This document shows positions 1 to 13,600 of a stretch of DNA of 64,000 bases, piece after piece. Positions within the stretch are counted from its first letter, which is position 1. Each line of letters begins with the position of its first letter. The notes beneath the pieces were generated by a model that saw only the letters and a list, made by a program, of their open reading frames with translations, did no database searches and was not told where the DNA came from. The position numbers and the translations under genes are program-made. Location of the stretch: positions 13,373,501 to 13,437,500 of the forward strand of contig NC_091099.1 in NCBI RefSeq assembly GCF_024713975.1, in the 5' to 3' direction. This stretch comes from Paralichthys olivaceus (taxonomy: Eukaryota > Chordata > Actinopteri > Pleuronectiformes > Paralichthyidae).

Positions 1-24
1 GATATGTCATGATTGGCAGGTGAT

Positions 25-220
25 ACTGAACCACGATTGGTCGAGCACATGTATCAGTGGGACCTTGATACCATGGCTTCCTCCTCCAATTGCTACTACA
101 CAGACACTACAAGATGGCACCGTTCATATCTAGGATATTTTGGCTTCATTCTTGGATAGTGGGAGGCAACAGAGATACGTTGTCCATCTTTACATACAGT
201 CTATGGTTCATTGTAGGTGT
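25..220 (+). repeat. Dispersed teleost repeat (unnamed family)
   Basis: Contains cacgattggtcgagcacatg, ggatattttggcttcattct, gatagtgggaggcaacagag and catacagtctatggttcatt. Related words recur at 22,500-23,000 and 26,040-26,290, so this is an interspersed family. No coding potential is seen. Confidence 0.55.
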
Positions 221-1249
221 GGGAAAGCAAATAAGGGCGAAATTATGAGGCAGACATTCCAGAAGAGATTACTTACAATGACGAGCTTTGTATTGTTTGC
301 TCAGGAGGGAACCAAGTAAACGAATCAAAAAGCTCAACTGACACCATAGACACAGGCGCTGTTCTATTTGTCTTCAGTGTCTCTGGTATATCTGATGATC
401 ACGGATACAATGACTTTCGCCTCTGTGGTCAGAGCACAGCGAGAGACACTCTCCTCTTTGCATAATTGAGAGCTTTTGAACACCTCTGACTAATTTATCA
501 CTCAAGAAAAGGCCATGCATCAGTTGCGGAGAGGAAATTATATCTTTACTGTATATATCTCAGTAGATGCTCGAATGTAGAAGTTCTTGCAGACGGGTTC
601 ACCTACTTTCCATGCAGCATAGACTGATAACACTGTGCAGCAGCATATTGTCAAATGACTTTAGAAACCTATAAACTATGTTGAGTTAGTATCCCAGGCT
701 ACCTAAAACCCAGAGCACACACAGCCTCCATTATTTGACAAGGCAGCATAGGTAAACTGCAGACTTGCCGGCAGAACACAGTGATAACGTTTCTGCTGTA
801 AAGTCAAAGGAAAGGCTTTTAAGTGAAAAGGAAGTGCCAATAGGCAGCAGAATCCCTTTCAGTAAATTCAAGCTTTTCTGTGGTGAGTGGGCGGAGGCTT
901 GGTTTTTCTGGCTCAGCCAATAAAGTCCCTTCCAGATGGAATAATGTTTGCTCGACCAACACACTTAAGCTGGGACTTTTTTCAGTGTGGACCCATAGAG
1001 GAAGTTAGTCAAACAAAAATAACATCAAGGAACCAAGTTTTTTATAAAAGTAATATCAGTATTTTAATAAATCATACAACACAAAAGTTTGGTGATGGAA
1101 TAAGATGATTTGGTTATTCAGTACACACAGGTCTGTAATATGGACAAAATCACAGTTTTGTGATCTTCTATCTAAATGTTGAAAGATATTATGATATAGT
1201 TATGTTTCCTGAAAGCCAGTTAAGGCACTGTTAATGGATAAAAGTGTCA

Positions 1250-1535
1250 ACATTTTGGGAGCACTGTCGCCTCACAGCAAGAGGGTCTCTGGTTCGAATC
1301 CCAGTTCAGCCAGAGTCTTTCTGTGTTTGTATGTTATCCCTGTGGGTTTTCTCCCTTCCTCCCACATGTACCAAACACATGCAGATTGAGGTTAGGTTGA
1401 TTGGGGACTCTTAATTTACCGTAGTTGAGTGTGAATGGTTGTTTGTCCCAATGTTGGCCCTGTGATACACTGGTGACCAGTCCAGAGTGTACCCTTCGTC
1501 TCGCCCAATATCTGCATAATGGATTGATGTATCAT
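1250..1535 (+). mobile_element. tRNA-derived teleost SINE, copy 1
   Basis: The 5' part reads gcactgtcgcctcacagcaa, followed by a perfect Pol III B box GGTTCGAATCC (1,291-1,301). The body has ttcctcccacatgtacc, gattgaggttaggttgattg, gtgtgaatggttgtttgtc and accagtccagagtgtaccc, ending near an ataatggattgatg tail. This is a very abundant fish SINE layout; I do not assign a family name. Confidence 0.8.
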
Positions 1536-2131
1536 TTGGCTAATCAAGTAAATTGAATATCTGAAATAAATATAAATATGAACTTACTCTTACTGCTATA
1601 CCTGCCTTCTCATCGCTTGCTCGGGAGCTATGTGACTTTTGGAATTGGACGTATTTCTGATTCTGATAAGTAAAAATACTTGAACACATCATCACATAAA
1701 ACATGATTGCCCATAGTCATCTCAAACAGCCAGTTGTTAGAGGGATAGCTACAATGTTGTAAATGTTACGGCACAAGCTTAATCTATAATCATATTGCAA
1801 ACCCAGGACATAAAATATATACACCAAATTTATCTGGTGGGACAAAGATAATTTGCTTGATGGCTGCATACAATCAATTAGAAAATTACACTTGATGTTT
1901 TGCTGTATTTGCTGCAGTTGGAGGGCTCATCATTAATGAACACACACTTATGACAAAGTACTTGGCTTCTCACTGTAGTGATGGCTGAATTCCAATCATT
2001 GTGCCCAGTGGACTTGCAGCATAACAGCCTCCCTCAAACTGTATTTTGTGGCTGATCGACGAACTGTGCTGTAAACCAGAGTGTGAAGTAAACCACTGCT
2101 GCTACTGAATGTATCAGACCTACTGTAATGT

Positions 2132-2152
2132 ATGTATGTATGTATGTATGTC
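2132..2152. repeat. (TGTA)n microsatellite
   Basis: About five tandem tgta units. Confidence 0.9.
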
Positions 2153-4219
2153 TAAATATCTGGGCTCATACATGGTATAAGCAGTACTTGTGTGACAGGC
2201 AGACCAGCGTTTGACTGCTGGAAAAGATGCTGTGCTCCATTTCTCTGAATTAGCACCCTTTGGCTGTTTTCAATGCCTCATGCTGAACATAATACCCCCT
2301 CCCACCCCACCCAATTGGTACTACTTCACCCTTCATTGTCTCCAAAGCCTCGGGGAAACATTACTTTCTAGTGGTGAATCCAGCCATAAAAATGCAGAAA
2401 GCTGTTTGGCCCTGGAGACTGGCTGACTGTGCACCAAGGCGTGAAAGGCCCCACCACTGCCCCTGTGTGTCAACACTCTGATGGAGGCCCAAGGGAGATA
2501 CGATCTTTTCAATAAATGATTCGGAGAAACCACGTTGTTGTAGAATGTGGCTACACATATTATGACAGGGGTTAATACAGCGGTGGGTGGGTCATCAGAC
2601 TTGACTTGCTGCTGCCCCGACGTTAAGCCCTGACTGGTTGGAGTGAGGATCGACTCAACTCACTGGGGAGGAACAGCTCAGCAAAGAGAGATTAGAGTTT
2701 AAGATTTTAGTTTAGGAGATTAAATAAACTTCCGATGTCAGGATCGCACATTAAAGCCAACAATGTCATGGAGGAAATTAGGAAATAATGTATTTGCCCA
2801 ACACAGGTTGACCAGCAAGTAGGAAACAAATGAGCAATTTTAAACACTTATTAGCTTATAGTCTCCTAATAAGGTTAATTTATGCTCAGTTTTAGATACG
2901 TATACAGAAACGAGCAAAGCCTTCTGTCTGTACTCTTTCATTCATTGTGTCCATTTTGTCTGAATATGAAAACAGGCCAAAGAGGCGAAACAGGGCAGTA
3001 CCATAGGAAATAATGGGGGGGGGGGGGTCTATTTCTGTGCATAAAGGAGCCCTTAAACTCAGATGTGCTTTAGAAAACACTTGTCTAAAAAGTATTTTCG
3101 ACAGGTACAGTGAACAATGAAAATGATTTTTTGTTTCAGAACATTAAAATTTGAAATTGCTTTACGAGATTCAACAACTAGTATGTTTTGTTTGATCAAA
3201 TGTTTTGATGTGGTGTAATCTCTGGCTACTTTTCATGGCAGCACTATAAACTGCCCTGAGGTGGTTAGTGAGCGAAACTAAGGGCACAGCAGCTCCTCTT
3301 TTACTTTTCACCATCTTATAGACACAATAATGAGCACAGCCATTTCTTTGAAGTTCTGTTATTTTCCTTGATTATTTAGCATGACAGCCGTGAAGAGTTT
3401 AACTATGAAGGCGAGGGCGGCTGCTGTCTTCGACCCACTGTGCTGTACTTGGCAACCAAATGGCGAAGGCAGGACAAGCTCAGGAGGGCTGTAGAGTTGT
3501 TGGCTGGGGATTTGGAGCGACAGCTTATTTCAGAGATTTACTGTGGTGTCACTTAGGAAGCTTCAATGGAAGAGTCTCCCTGTTGTCTAATCTTTGACAC
3601 TGTTAGAGCTGCACTGAACACACTTGAAAGTTTGTTTTTTTCCCAATGGGGCAAAGACAAACAAAGTGGAAATGTACTGCATGTCATAAAATGATCCTGT
3701 CATCCTCTTTTTCAAAAAGATGTGAGACGTACTTTATGCTGATCTTATTGAAAAAGAATAGGATGACCGGATCATGTTATGACATCCATAACCTGTAAAA
3801 GGGTCTATTTTTCAAGCAGTATGTTTTCCCAGACTGCCACTAACACCATTAATGAGTAAACCACCAAATTATCGATTCAACATCTGTTCATTAAGATGTT
3901 AGAAAACAGAGCAAAATACATTTTTATGTCATCAAAGATAGTCTGAAGATAGACTCAGTCTACTGCTTTCATCAAAAATCTAAAAAGCTTATAAGGATTT
4001 TTTTTTCCTAGAAAAACCCAATCTGCTCGTTCCAGCCTCCAAAATGTGAAGACTCAGACTTGTGTAAAGTAAAATGAATCCTTGGATAAAGAATAACAAA
4101 CAAACATCTGACAGAATTCACCCTCGGATTGGGAACGTGTGTCAGGCAACTATTTACGAAAAAATTAATTGATTGATGACACTCAATTATGACCACATAA
4201 GGGGGCGCAAATTCATGAA

Positions 4220-4420
4220 ATCCAGAATTTTATTCAAATCTGCACCAAATTGCGATCCCTGGATCCGGCCCTTGATCCAATAAGGCACGATTTCAGGGGT
4301 TCTTCTCTGACGCATCCTTCCACCAAGTTTCGTGGTAAGCAATCCAGTAATTTTTGTAAAAATCTTGCTACAGAACCAACCAACCAACAAACAGACAGCG
4401 GTGAATGAAATAACCAACTA
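4220..4420. repeat. Dispersed repeat with 'caaccaacaaacagacag' end
   Basis: Contains tccaccaagtttcgtggtaa, gcaatccagtaatttttgta and accaaccaaccaacaaacag. The same kind of sequence recurs near 35,740-35,930, 49,500-49,850, 52,900-53,180 and 57,430-57,570, often ending in gaaaacataacctccttggc-like words. It is a widespread, probably LINE- or SINE-tail-derived, fish family. Confidence 0.55.
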
Positions 4421-7400
4421 GGCAGAGCTAAATAATACAAAAATGAGATAGAGAAATACAAAAGATTTAGTAAGTGCTTTGTCTAGCAACACACCTGTGA
4501 GTGTAGAACATGTGTAAAACATTTTAGTTAATGTGTTCACAGTGGACGTCTCTACAGAAGCAGCCAACCTTGTCTCGAGGTTAACCACAGGGAAAATTAG
4601 TACGAGCATCTTTTAATTGGTTTGCATGGCTCATTAAATGCTGGTATTTTTGGAGCAATCTGATTGTACAGCTAATATAAATTAAGCCTCTTAGGGTGAA
4701 TCTCCAGAAGTAAAGCGAAAAATAGAACTTTGAAAGGCGGCTGTGAGAAGTCGTTCAGCCTCGATCCTTTCATTTTCAGTCCCATGCAGCTTAGCTTGTT
4801 CTCCTCAGGAGAGACATGCTGATTGTCTCATGGCCCCACAGGTTAAAAACCTCCATGCAATCAAACAGGAACCAGCATGTTCGTGTGTTAAAACAAAAGC
4901 AGAGATTAAATGTGTGTCAAGTCCCAGCAGTTTTTCCAGGATAGAATGACAAAAATGACTGAGGATAAATGCTATAGCCGTTTCACATAACTCTAAAGAA
5001 TCTCTAAATGTCGTTCTCCACATCTTCTGCCTGTGTGACACCGCTTTTTCATCCTGAAATATTTGTTTTGTCACATGGGCTCATTCGAACATTCCCTGGA
5101 GTTTTTTCTAAAGGGGCTGGCGGAGAAACTCAGAAGAAGTTTGGATCTCCTCAATCGGACATTTGCGTTCACATATACATCTCCTCCTTCACACACATTT
5201 TTCCATGTGACCCCAGACCTGTGCCCTTTCCAATACCATCACAGAGGACCTTTGTGTATTCCCGCAACCACTTTCCCTCAAACATCTAACACTCAACACA
5301 AACCCAGAGGGACAGACGTGGCCTTTTCTCTTCCTCTTATTCATTCTCTATGAGAACATTATTCCTCACATGGTGATCGGACGGCGGCTGCGAGTGAAAG
5401 TGACAGAAGTGGAGAATCTGAAACAAACAGCACCGGCTTATTATTCTCGCCACTTCCCAGGGAAATGGACACACTGCTGCGTGTTTATCACAGAGGGCTT
5501 AGCATATTTTTTCTGCACATCAGCCAGAGCATTAGGGGTTATCTTAATATTCTTACTTTTCTCAAAGCAGAGCTGCACTTCAAACACGTTTTCAACAGTT
5601 TCATAGCAACGGCGGTTTCCCAGAGCAGCACTCGTCACAAGTCTCTCCTTACACAGGGCCTTACTTTTCATTGCATGCTCTTTGAATGGAAGTAGGCACA
5701 ACATACACAATGTAAAGATAGCACTCAGTCGTCCTGAGTAACAGAGTCTCCAATTCATCGTCAGCTGTCTCCCACACACATTACATAAGGTATTGATTTG
5801 AGTATGCCAGACTTCAGATTTAAAAAAAACAGTGAGTAAGACACAACTCCAAATAGCGTGGCAAATGAAATATTAAAATCTTATCAAAGAAGATCTCCTT
5901 GAGTCAAAGATTATTTGCTTTTCCATCTGACACCTTACGACTGTGAACAAAGAGCTCTAAGAGAACTATTTGCATGAGGCAAAAATGTGTCTTCTCAAAG
6001 CAGCTTAGTATTTGTATGTATGGAGGATAACAATATGGCATTATATTACTGGTATATAAATTAACTGTACAGCTGAATGCATCAGCACAGTCATAATGTG
6101 GAACTAAACAAATTCATGATATCTGCATCTATTGTGTATATCTGTAACCATATGTTGGGAGTGAGACTCTCTCAGTTCAGTTTGTGTGTTTCTGAGATCG
6201 CCTCAGCCTGTAGACATGCCGGATGTGGCTAAATTATTTTTGAGGTGGCTTTACCATCATATTGTGGAGTAATAATTTGCAGTTTAGCTAAGATATACTA
6301 TAAACAGCCCTGCGGCTCACAGTCTTAAAACATACCCACACTGGGATTTGTTTCGACATGTAGGTGTAGGCAAAATATTGTTGGAGGAATTAGGTAAAAT
6401 TTTGTTTTCGTTTACCATCAAAAAGGATTGTCCCCCTGAATTTAGTATTTCATCTCTGCAACTTTAGATAATTTATAACATGCCCAGAGTTTATATCGAA
6501 GATAAAGATACAGGCCTGAAATCTTATTGTGTTCTTAGGCTGTTTTTTTCTAACATTATTACAGACAATATTCATATTTTTGAATGCTCTGTCAAAGCTA
6601 AAATTACACACACAACACTAAGTGTGCCATTTTACCTGCCAGTGTCTTGCATACAAGACAAAGCAGGAAAACTCAACAGTAAAACCCTGACATGACCGAT
6701 CATTTGTACAGATCATAACCCTGAACTGTTTCCCTATTCTCTCAGCATTAGAATCTTTATATTACAGTGAAAAGTGCAGCTTCATCACAATTGCAAATAT
6801 CTTTACAATAGCCTCGATGAGAATCAGATCTCATAGTTATTGACCAGTACAAAAAATCTAAATACGTTTTTATATATAAGGTCTGTAAAGTCAATTAAGA
6901 AGTGTGAATGTCAGCAAAAGAAAAACTCCTCCATGTGAAACTCAAATATTCCTTGTTAGGTTATTGCTACATCAGTCCTTCTATAAGCCTTTAAAATGCT
7001 GTGATGGGTTTATCAACGCTGAGGGCAAGTGAAAGACAGAAGTGGGTTACATAAGTCACATTTTCTGCTCTCTGGTGTAAAAGCTTTGACTCTTTGCATC
7101 TGAACCAGGAGCAAGACGTGACTGTTAAAACCAACAAGTCAATACTGTGACAAATAGATTGTACTGCGGTATTGATTATTTTTCACAACAGATGAACAGC
7201 AAATGACCTAGTGATAAAGAGAGTGTGAGACAACAGACTGTCAATGCAGAGGAGTTAACTGATCTCCTGTGGAGGGGAAACAGCTACAATGACTTAGGTC
7301 CCAAACCAGCAACAATCCAACATTATCGTAAAGTGAAATTGATTATTCCATTTTCATCCTTTGGATATTCATTCACAATTATGGTATTTATTCATTCTCT

Positions 7401-7854
7401 TGCAAACAAAACCTTAAGTGTCTTTGAGGTTCAAAGGATTTTTTTATCTCACGGCTCACAGCTTCTTGAAGACCTTGACCAGTGCTCGGAGTGACTGAAT
7501 GAGGCCACTGGATTGATGCTGCAGGTAGAAAGATATAAGAGTCCGCAGAGTAAGAGACGGGAGATGTGACATCACACCAGAGGGCTGATGGGAGTGCAGG
7601 TGCATGCCTGTCCAGGCTGCCTACTTCGGACCTTCAGTCAAACAAATAGCATTTTGGCCCTGGAGCCTCCCACCATTAAAAAGAAAGGTGAGTTCAGGAA
7701 AGTCACTCAGATTCTGTTCCACTTTCTTTCTGAGAGGATTTACTTCATCATGTTTCATTCTGCAGGACAAAGACAAGTAATGTAATGAAGGCTGTAATGC
7801 CAAACAAATTTCACAGATTTCCTTTTTCTAATACAGAGATCTGACGGTAACATG

Positions 7855-8062
7855 CTTCCAAATGTTGCATCAAGTACGAAGGTTCTTGGTTCAAAGCTGC
7901 CATGGATTTTTTTCCAGGCACTTCTCCCTATGTCCAAAAACATGCTGCTTAGGTTAATTGGAGACTCTATGTCGATAGGTGTGAATGTGAGAGGTGGTTG
8001 TGTTTCTCTACATATCAGCTCTGTGATGCACTGGCAAAAAAGAACGACTGCCAGAAACTGTC
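7855..8062 (+). mobile_element. Degenerate SINE fragment, same family
   Basis: Contains decayed versions of the SINE body: ggttcttggttcaaagctgc, gcttaggttaattggagact, gtgtgaatgtgagaggtggt and ctctgtgatgcactggca. Several parts are missing. Confidence 0.55.
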
Positions 8063-9424
8063 TTTTTGAATGTATGACATATCTGTTATCTATTGCCCCA
8101 CTTTTTGTCTATTTGTGCATACTAGTGTTTTTATGTATGCAAAAATAATGCATTTATTTCCCGTTTTACCTCCAAATAAAGTGGTAACTCATCTGGCTAA
8201 ACCATCAGGTTATTAACTTTGAAGATGGTCCGACATGGAGCTACTTGTTTACAATGTTGCCACAAACAAGTCCAGAGTTACAAAGTTCAAATATTGTTTT
8301 CCTTTAAGATGTGGCTTTTAGTTTGTGGTTTGATTTAGATGCCATAGACCATGAAGCTCTGCCTCACAAATCAAAAGTGAATGCACTGATGTATTGCTCC
8401 GTACAGCTGAGGGGATTTTTGATCTCCATGCCCTTTTCAAGATGGACAGGACCAAGCAGAAAACTCAAAAAGCACAACCGTGCTGACTGGTTGAGCGAAG
8501 CACAAACCAGCAAAGCTGAAGCAAGGAAAAAGGCTGGGTCACTTCATAGTGAGCAGCCAAGAGGAACAGATTGCTTCTGCTCTGCATGATCACAGTGGGG
8601 ACTGGCCTGAAAGGGGTCTTTGTTTGCCCAGGGGGTAGCTCAAATGGCATTGCTTGGCCACACAGGGTAGCATGTGGTCTGGTGTAACTGGGAGCGGGGT
8701 GGCGTGGGAGGCTGCACTTTTTGCTACCGGCCCTCCCAGCTCCCCCCCGTCTTTCCAACCTCTACTCAGTCATGCAGCCCTGGTAGCGATGATGTCATCC
8801 AGTGCTGCACACAGTAGGTATAGCTTGCCTGGCTAGAAAGTACTGTGTCAAATCTGAGATTTAAAGAAAGATAGACATGTTCAGAGACTGATACCACCAT
8901 CGGAATTGCCTCCAACACTGCCTAAAATGCCAGGTCTGGAGTCTCTGAGTAAGCAAATCTATGTACCGATATCACCCAGATAAAACTGCAATTTTCGTGA
9001 CAGGAGTGAACATGTGTTCAGTGGTGGGTTATCATCCATCACCTCAGAATCCAGCACACAGCACAATGGTCCCAGAGGAAAAACGTGCACCTCAACACCA
9101 TCATCACCTCCTTCACCCACTGTGCTGCTACTGCTGTTCTGTGTTAGATGGATGAGCTGTTTTAACAGCCCTATAAGATGAGAATCTCCCGAGTCAGCAG
9201 AGGAAAACTGCAACATGGGAAGTATGCTGATAGACTGGTCAGCATATGTGAATTTATGGCTTTGGGCTGGATTCAGACTGCCAGCAATCCAAATAGCAGG
9301 GATAAGTGACAGGAAATGGGGATTTGCTATGATAAATGAGACATACATATACATGAGGCCTGGAAATAAAGACAATACGCAGGCAGATGAAGGAAGCAAC
9401 TTCATCGATTTGACAGTTGCAATA

Positions 9425-9700
9425 CCAAATATTCACAACACAACCAAATACTCACAACATAAAGAAATCCTCTTACACAACCAAATACTCACACCCAAAT
9501 ACTCAAAACACAAATATAGTCCTCAACAAAACCAAGTACTTATACCTAAATACTCACAACACCACCGAATACCCGAAACAAAATAAAATCCCATTCCATT
9601 ACACAACCAATTCCAACAACACAACCTAATACCCACGAAATAAATAAATCCCATAACATGACCAAATACCCACAACACAACCAAATCCCACATCACACAA
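9425..9700. repeat. Degenerate minisatellite, AC-rich (acaacacaaccaaatac...)
   Basis: About 275 bp built of imperfect units around acaacacaaccaaatactc or ...taccc, with almost no G on the plus strand. Unit length varies at about 18-25 bp. The ORFs seen across it are products of the repeat and not counted as genes. Confidence 0.8.
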
Positions 9701-10459
9701 TGTAATAACAACCACTGACACATCTGATTGAGGATTTAGAAATTTGCAACCAGAGTAGAAGCAACTAAAAAGGCAATTACAAATCTGGATTCATCAGAAA
9801 TATTTGTTTTTATCTTCAGATGGCAATTTAATCCAAACTGAAGTATTTTACCCAAAATGTGAAAAAAACAAGACAAATTCAAATGGAATTTCAGAGCAAT
9901 GACAGACACGTGCATATTCACATCAACTGTACCCACCTCAAACAATGTGGCTGTATTTCATCTGGAGGAATAAAGGGTTTGGTTTGACTTTTAAAAAAAA
10001 ATTCTTTTTTAATTTCCCTTTCATTTTTACATCCATCCACTCCCTTCTTTAAACTCAGATAGAAGCTGCTCTGGATATCACTCAGGTCACAAAACATTTG
10101 CACGACTGTGGACACGCAAATGTCAACAAAGGTCAGAGGGACAAAGTTCATACACAAGTGGGTAGATTTGGTTCAGTGGAGATGCATTGATCTGTAATTA
10201 GCTGTCTGGTCCAGTGACAGTGATGAATGAAGGTAGGCTAAAGAGGTCTTTATGATGGATCGCCTATTGAAATGATTGTTGTAATTTAACGTGAATCTGT
10301 GAATAACAAAAATAACAATAAAATACTGTTATCTTAACATTAGATAATGACTCATTTATAATAAATCATTAATAATATCATCATCATCATTGAGATTTCT
10401 TCATGTAGTCCTTTATCATATGACATCAGAGGACAAATTACTCATAACAGAAAAAGTTG

Positions 10460-10605
10460 GCCTTTCATAATGAGGCTTGGTAGTTTGACTCTTGATTTGT
10501 CCCTGAGCAAGACCCTGAGCCCAACATTGCTCCAAATGTAGTACGGGGAAGCAATGAAAATTGCTTTGGATAACATTTGACAATTAAAATGTGACATGTG
10601 CAGGT
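10460..10605 (+). repeat. Degenerate copy of a fish SINE-like repeat
   Basis: Contains ttgtccctgagcaagaccct, gagcccaacattgctcc and gaaaattgctttggataaca. These are decayed forms of the widespread (cttgggcaagacacttaacccc...gtcgctttggataaaagcg) fish repeat. Confidence 0.5.
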
Positions 10606-13600
10606 GTACATCTAGGGATTGCAGGGATTTTGTCTTGTGATCTTGGCTAAATAAAGAAAATGTCATAACATTGTGTGTGGAGGTGAACAAATCCCCTGGA
10701 AGAACCACGACCTTGAGTCAAATTCACTAAAGAACCCTTTCAAGACAAATGTCCTCTAAACTCTACTTTATAGAAGCCCAGAGCGAACTGGAACCTCCGC
10801 AAACCACCAGCCTTGAACCCAAAATGCTGATCTCATTACCACCATGTAATCAGCCTTTTTAATGATGAGGGCCCCTTTCAGCCTCCCTCGGATCACGTCA
10901 TCCATCTGCTCCACTGGGATGCAGTCCTACTCTCCTCACCGTGAGCCCACTGGAGCAGCAGCGCTGGATTAGCAAACTGTGCTAATGCAGCACCCTTCAG
11001 GAACTAATTACTGTACCGGAACAAGCGGATTTTCATCTGCAGGCTTCATATTGCTCACAGTGATGTGCCGCCACTTGCTGTCATTTTCCAGTCTTTGCTG
11101 CACACTGAATTTCTGTTAATACAGTAAAGGGAAGACGGCAGTTTGTTTCTGGAGCGTTTAAAAAAGATATAATAGAAAGCATGCATGTCAACTATGGTGA
11201 TGACTCATAGATGGGGAGATGCTCTGTCATGATAAAGGCAATGGTGAGTGTTACATCAGGTGAGCAGGGAAGTGCAAGATGAGGTGAGACATAGCTGCGA
11301 GCGGTAAGAGTTTGGGCACACATTACACAGCACACCTGATCAGCAGTGATGAAATGAGCAGTTGCCATGGTGACGAGGTGCTACAGCATCCCAGAACTCC
11401 AAGGACGTAGAAATATCCTTTTTTTTTCCCTCCTTGGTTGCCACTCAGAAACACCAAAGATATACGGCAACACAAACAACAGTAACACAGATGCATGTTT
11501 CAGGTGTAACACGACAACTTCGCCATCATCCTCAAGTGTGAATGTAAAGCCATGTGATCATTTCTACATTCAATGTTAAGAGGTTTGTATTTAAAGGTAA
11601 GTACATGCCGATCCCTTAAGCCAACCACATTTCACATCAGAAGGATTATTATTCGCATACAGAGAGGAGGTCTGCATCTTCATGGTTCATTGGACGGATT
11701 TCTAAAAGCGAAATATTTTTCTATTATCCTCTGCGGCTAGCAGTTATATAAACATCTTGATTGAGAAAATAATCCACTACTGGATAGCAGAACAGGGTCA
11801 GGGAGACATAAACCTACAGAGTGGGTTGAGATCTACACATAATGGACTCTGTGCAGAAAGAAGTGGGGATGGAGACACAGAAATACATGAAAAACCTGGA
11901 TTATTCCAGCACAGTTGCAGCTGACTGCGATATCGAGGAATTCATGCTGAGAGCAGAGAATCTACTTAGCATGTTTGAGATGAATGAGGCATATATCAAC
12001 TATTTCCAAGGACTGTATTTAAAAAGAATAATATAAGCAGCTTATAATGTCACTTATATTTAGGTGTCTGTTGCCTCTCTATGGCCTTATTCTCTAAAGG
12101 AAAAGAGGCATCCACTCATCTTTGTCTGGTGCTGACATACTGAAGGGTTTGTGACTGTGCTTAAATAATATTATATTGTTGGTTTGGCAGTCGGCTGTGC
12201 TCCATTTCTCTCCCACTGCCTTCCCTCTGTGACTCATCAGGCAGTAACCTTGACAAATAACCTTCAACACCCACACTCAGCATAGCAACGCTGACAAGAT
12301 TTACAAAGCACTTTCAGACAGGCCTTCATTTTCTTCCACCTGACATCCTCCCAGTGATGTGAGGTTTAACAACATTCATACACTCACTAGTGCAGCACCC
12401 TCTCTATACCTGCCTTTGGAATGGGCGGTTTGATGCTCCGGAGCTACTTCAGATTTATTCCTCATTAAACAGCTATACTGTCACTTTGGTATTGTTTTTG
12501 TGATGGACACTGTGTGAAGAGCTTCTTATTAACAGCCTATGGTGCAGAGCGAAGGTAGAAAACTTTGTGTTCATCCTACCGGGTTTATCTGCAGTGAGGA
12601 TTTATAGACAGTTTCTCAAAAAATAAAACTGAATTTGCTTTATTATTGCTCACGTAAGTTGCTTGTTTGTTACTTAACGTGTTATTTTTTCCATACATGG
12701 CATGTCGGCTATTTCCGAGTTTAGCAATCTTCAAACAGAGGCCACAACGTAAAAATGTCAAAATAAAAGCTCTGAAATTCAGCACGATATATAATAATAT
12801 AATTTTATTCACATTATTAATTATTATTAAAGTTGACCTTATCACGTATCCAAATTCAACACTTGAGTGTGACCCCACAAAGATGGACAGTTTGTAAGAT
12901 ATGCAATCCACATACAGACAGAAAGACAGAAATACAGACAGATGTTTGTGGAATTAGTGGGTTGGTAATTCCCCTTCTGAACATCTACCATGGGCTTTGA
13001 TGAAATCTGCACGTCAGTTCACCACAGAGAAAGCTGCTGAACACAGAGCAATGTGTTGGAGTGGCAGCTTCATGTTGTTAGTGAGGACCGATGAGCAAAA
13101 TGTCAAACTTGTGCATTTGGCTTTTTACACAGTAAAAGTCCAGGCATATCTTGTTTCTTTTGAGAGAATATTACTCAGCTGTAGTATTAGTCATGAGGAA
13201 AAACAAAACCTCCACTATTAGACCATGAGTACACAAGGAGGAAAAGTGGAGCAGTGTAATATACCAAGCAGTGTCCTGAGGGAGAAATACAACGTGCAGC
13301 ATGTATATTACTGCCAAAGATTCCTGTGCTTGTTGGAATTGGGCAAAAGAAACATGTTAACGTATTCTGAGAAATACTGCAACTAGTTATGACAGAAAAG
13401 AGGCAGATTCTAGACTCCACTGACTTTGTCACATATGAACAACGCAACAGGAGATTGTCTGGGTCACCAGATAAAAACATCCAGCATCCAACATTAGATG
13501 AATGAATGTGAGGAAGACTCAGGCAGCAGGACATCTTATGTTTGTGTTAACAGCACATGGACACCAGCCTTGGTTCTCATCCCCAAAAGCTCTTGAATCT

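Noticed and set aside
8959..9405. 148-codon minus-strand ORF in frmd5 intron 1
   Set aside because: It has an ATG, but no recognisable domain, no splice context and no family resemblance. One chance ORF of this size is plausible in 29 kb. It remains a weak hypothetical.
9417..9723. ORFs rich in Asn, Thr and Tyr or Trp/Cys on the two strands
   Set aside because: They are translations of the AC-rich minisatellite.
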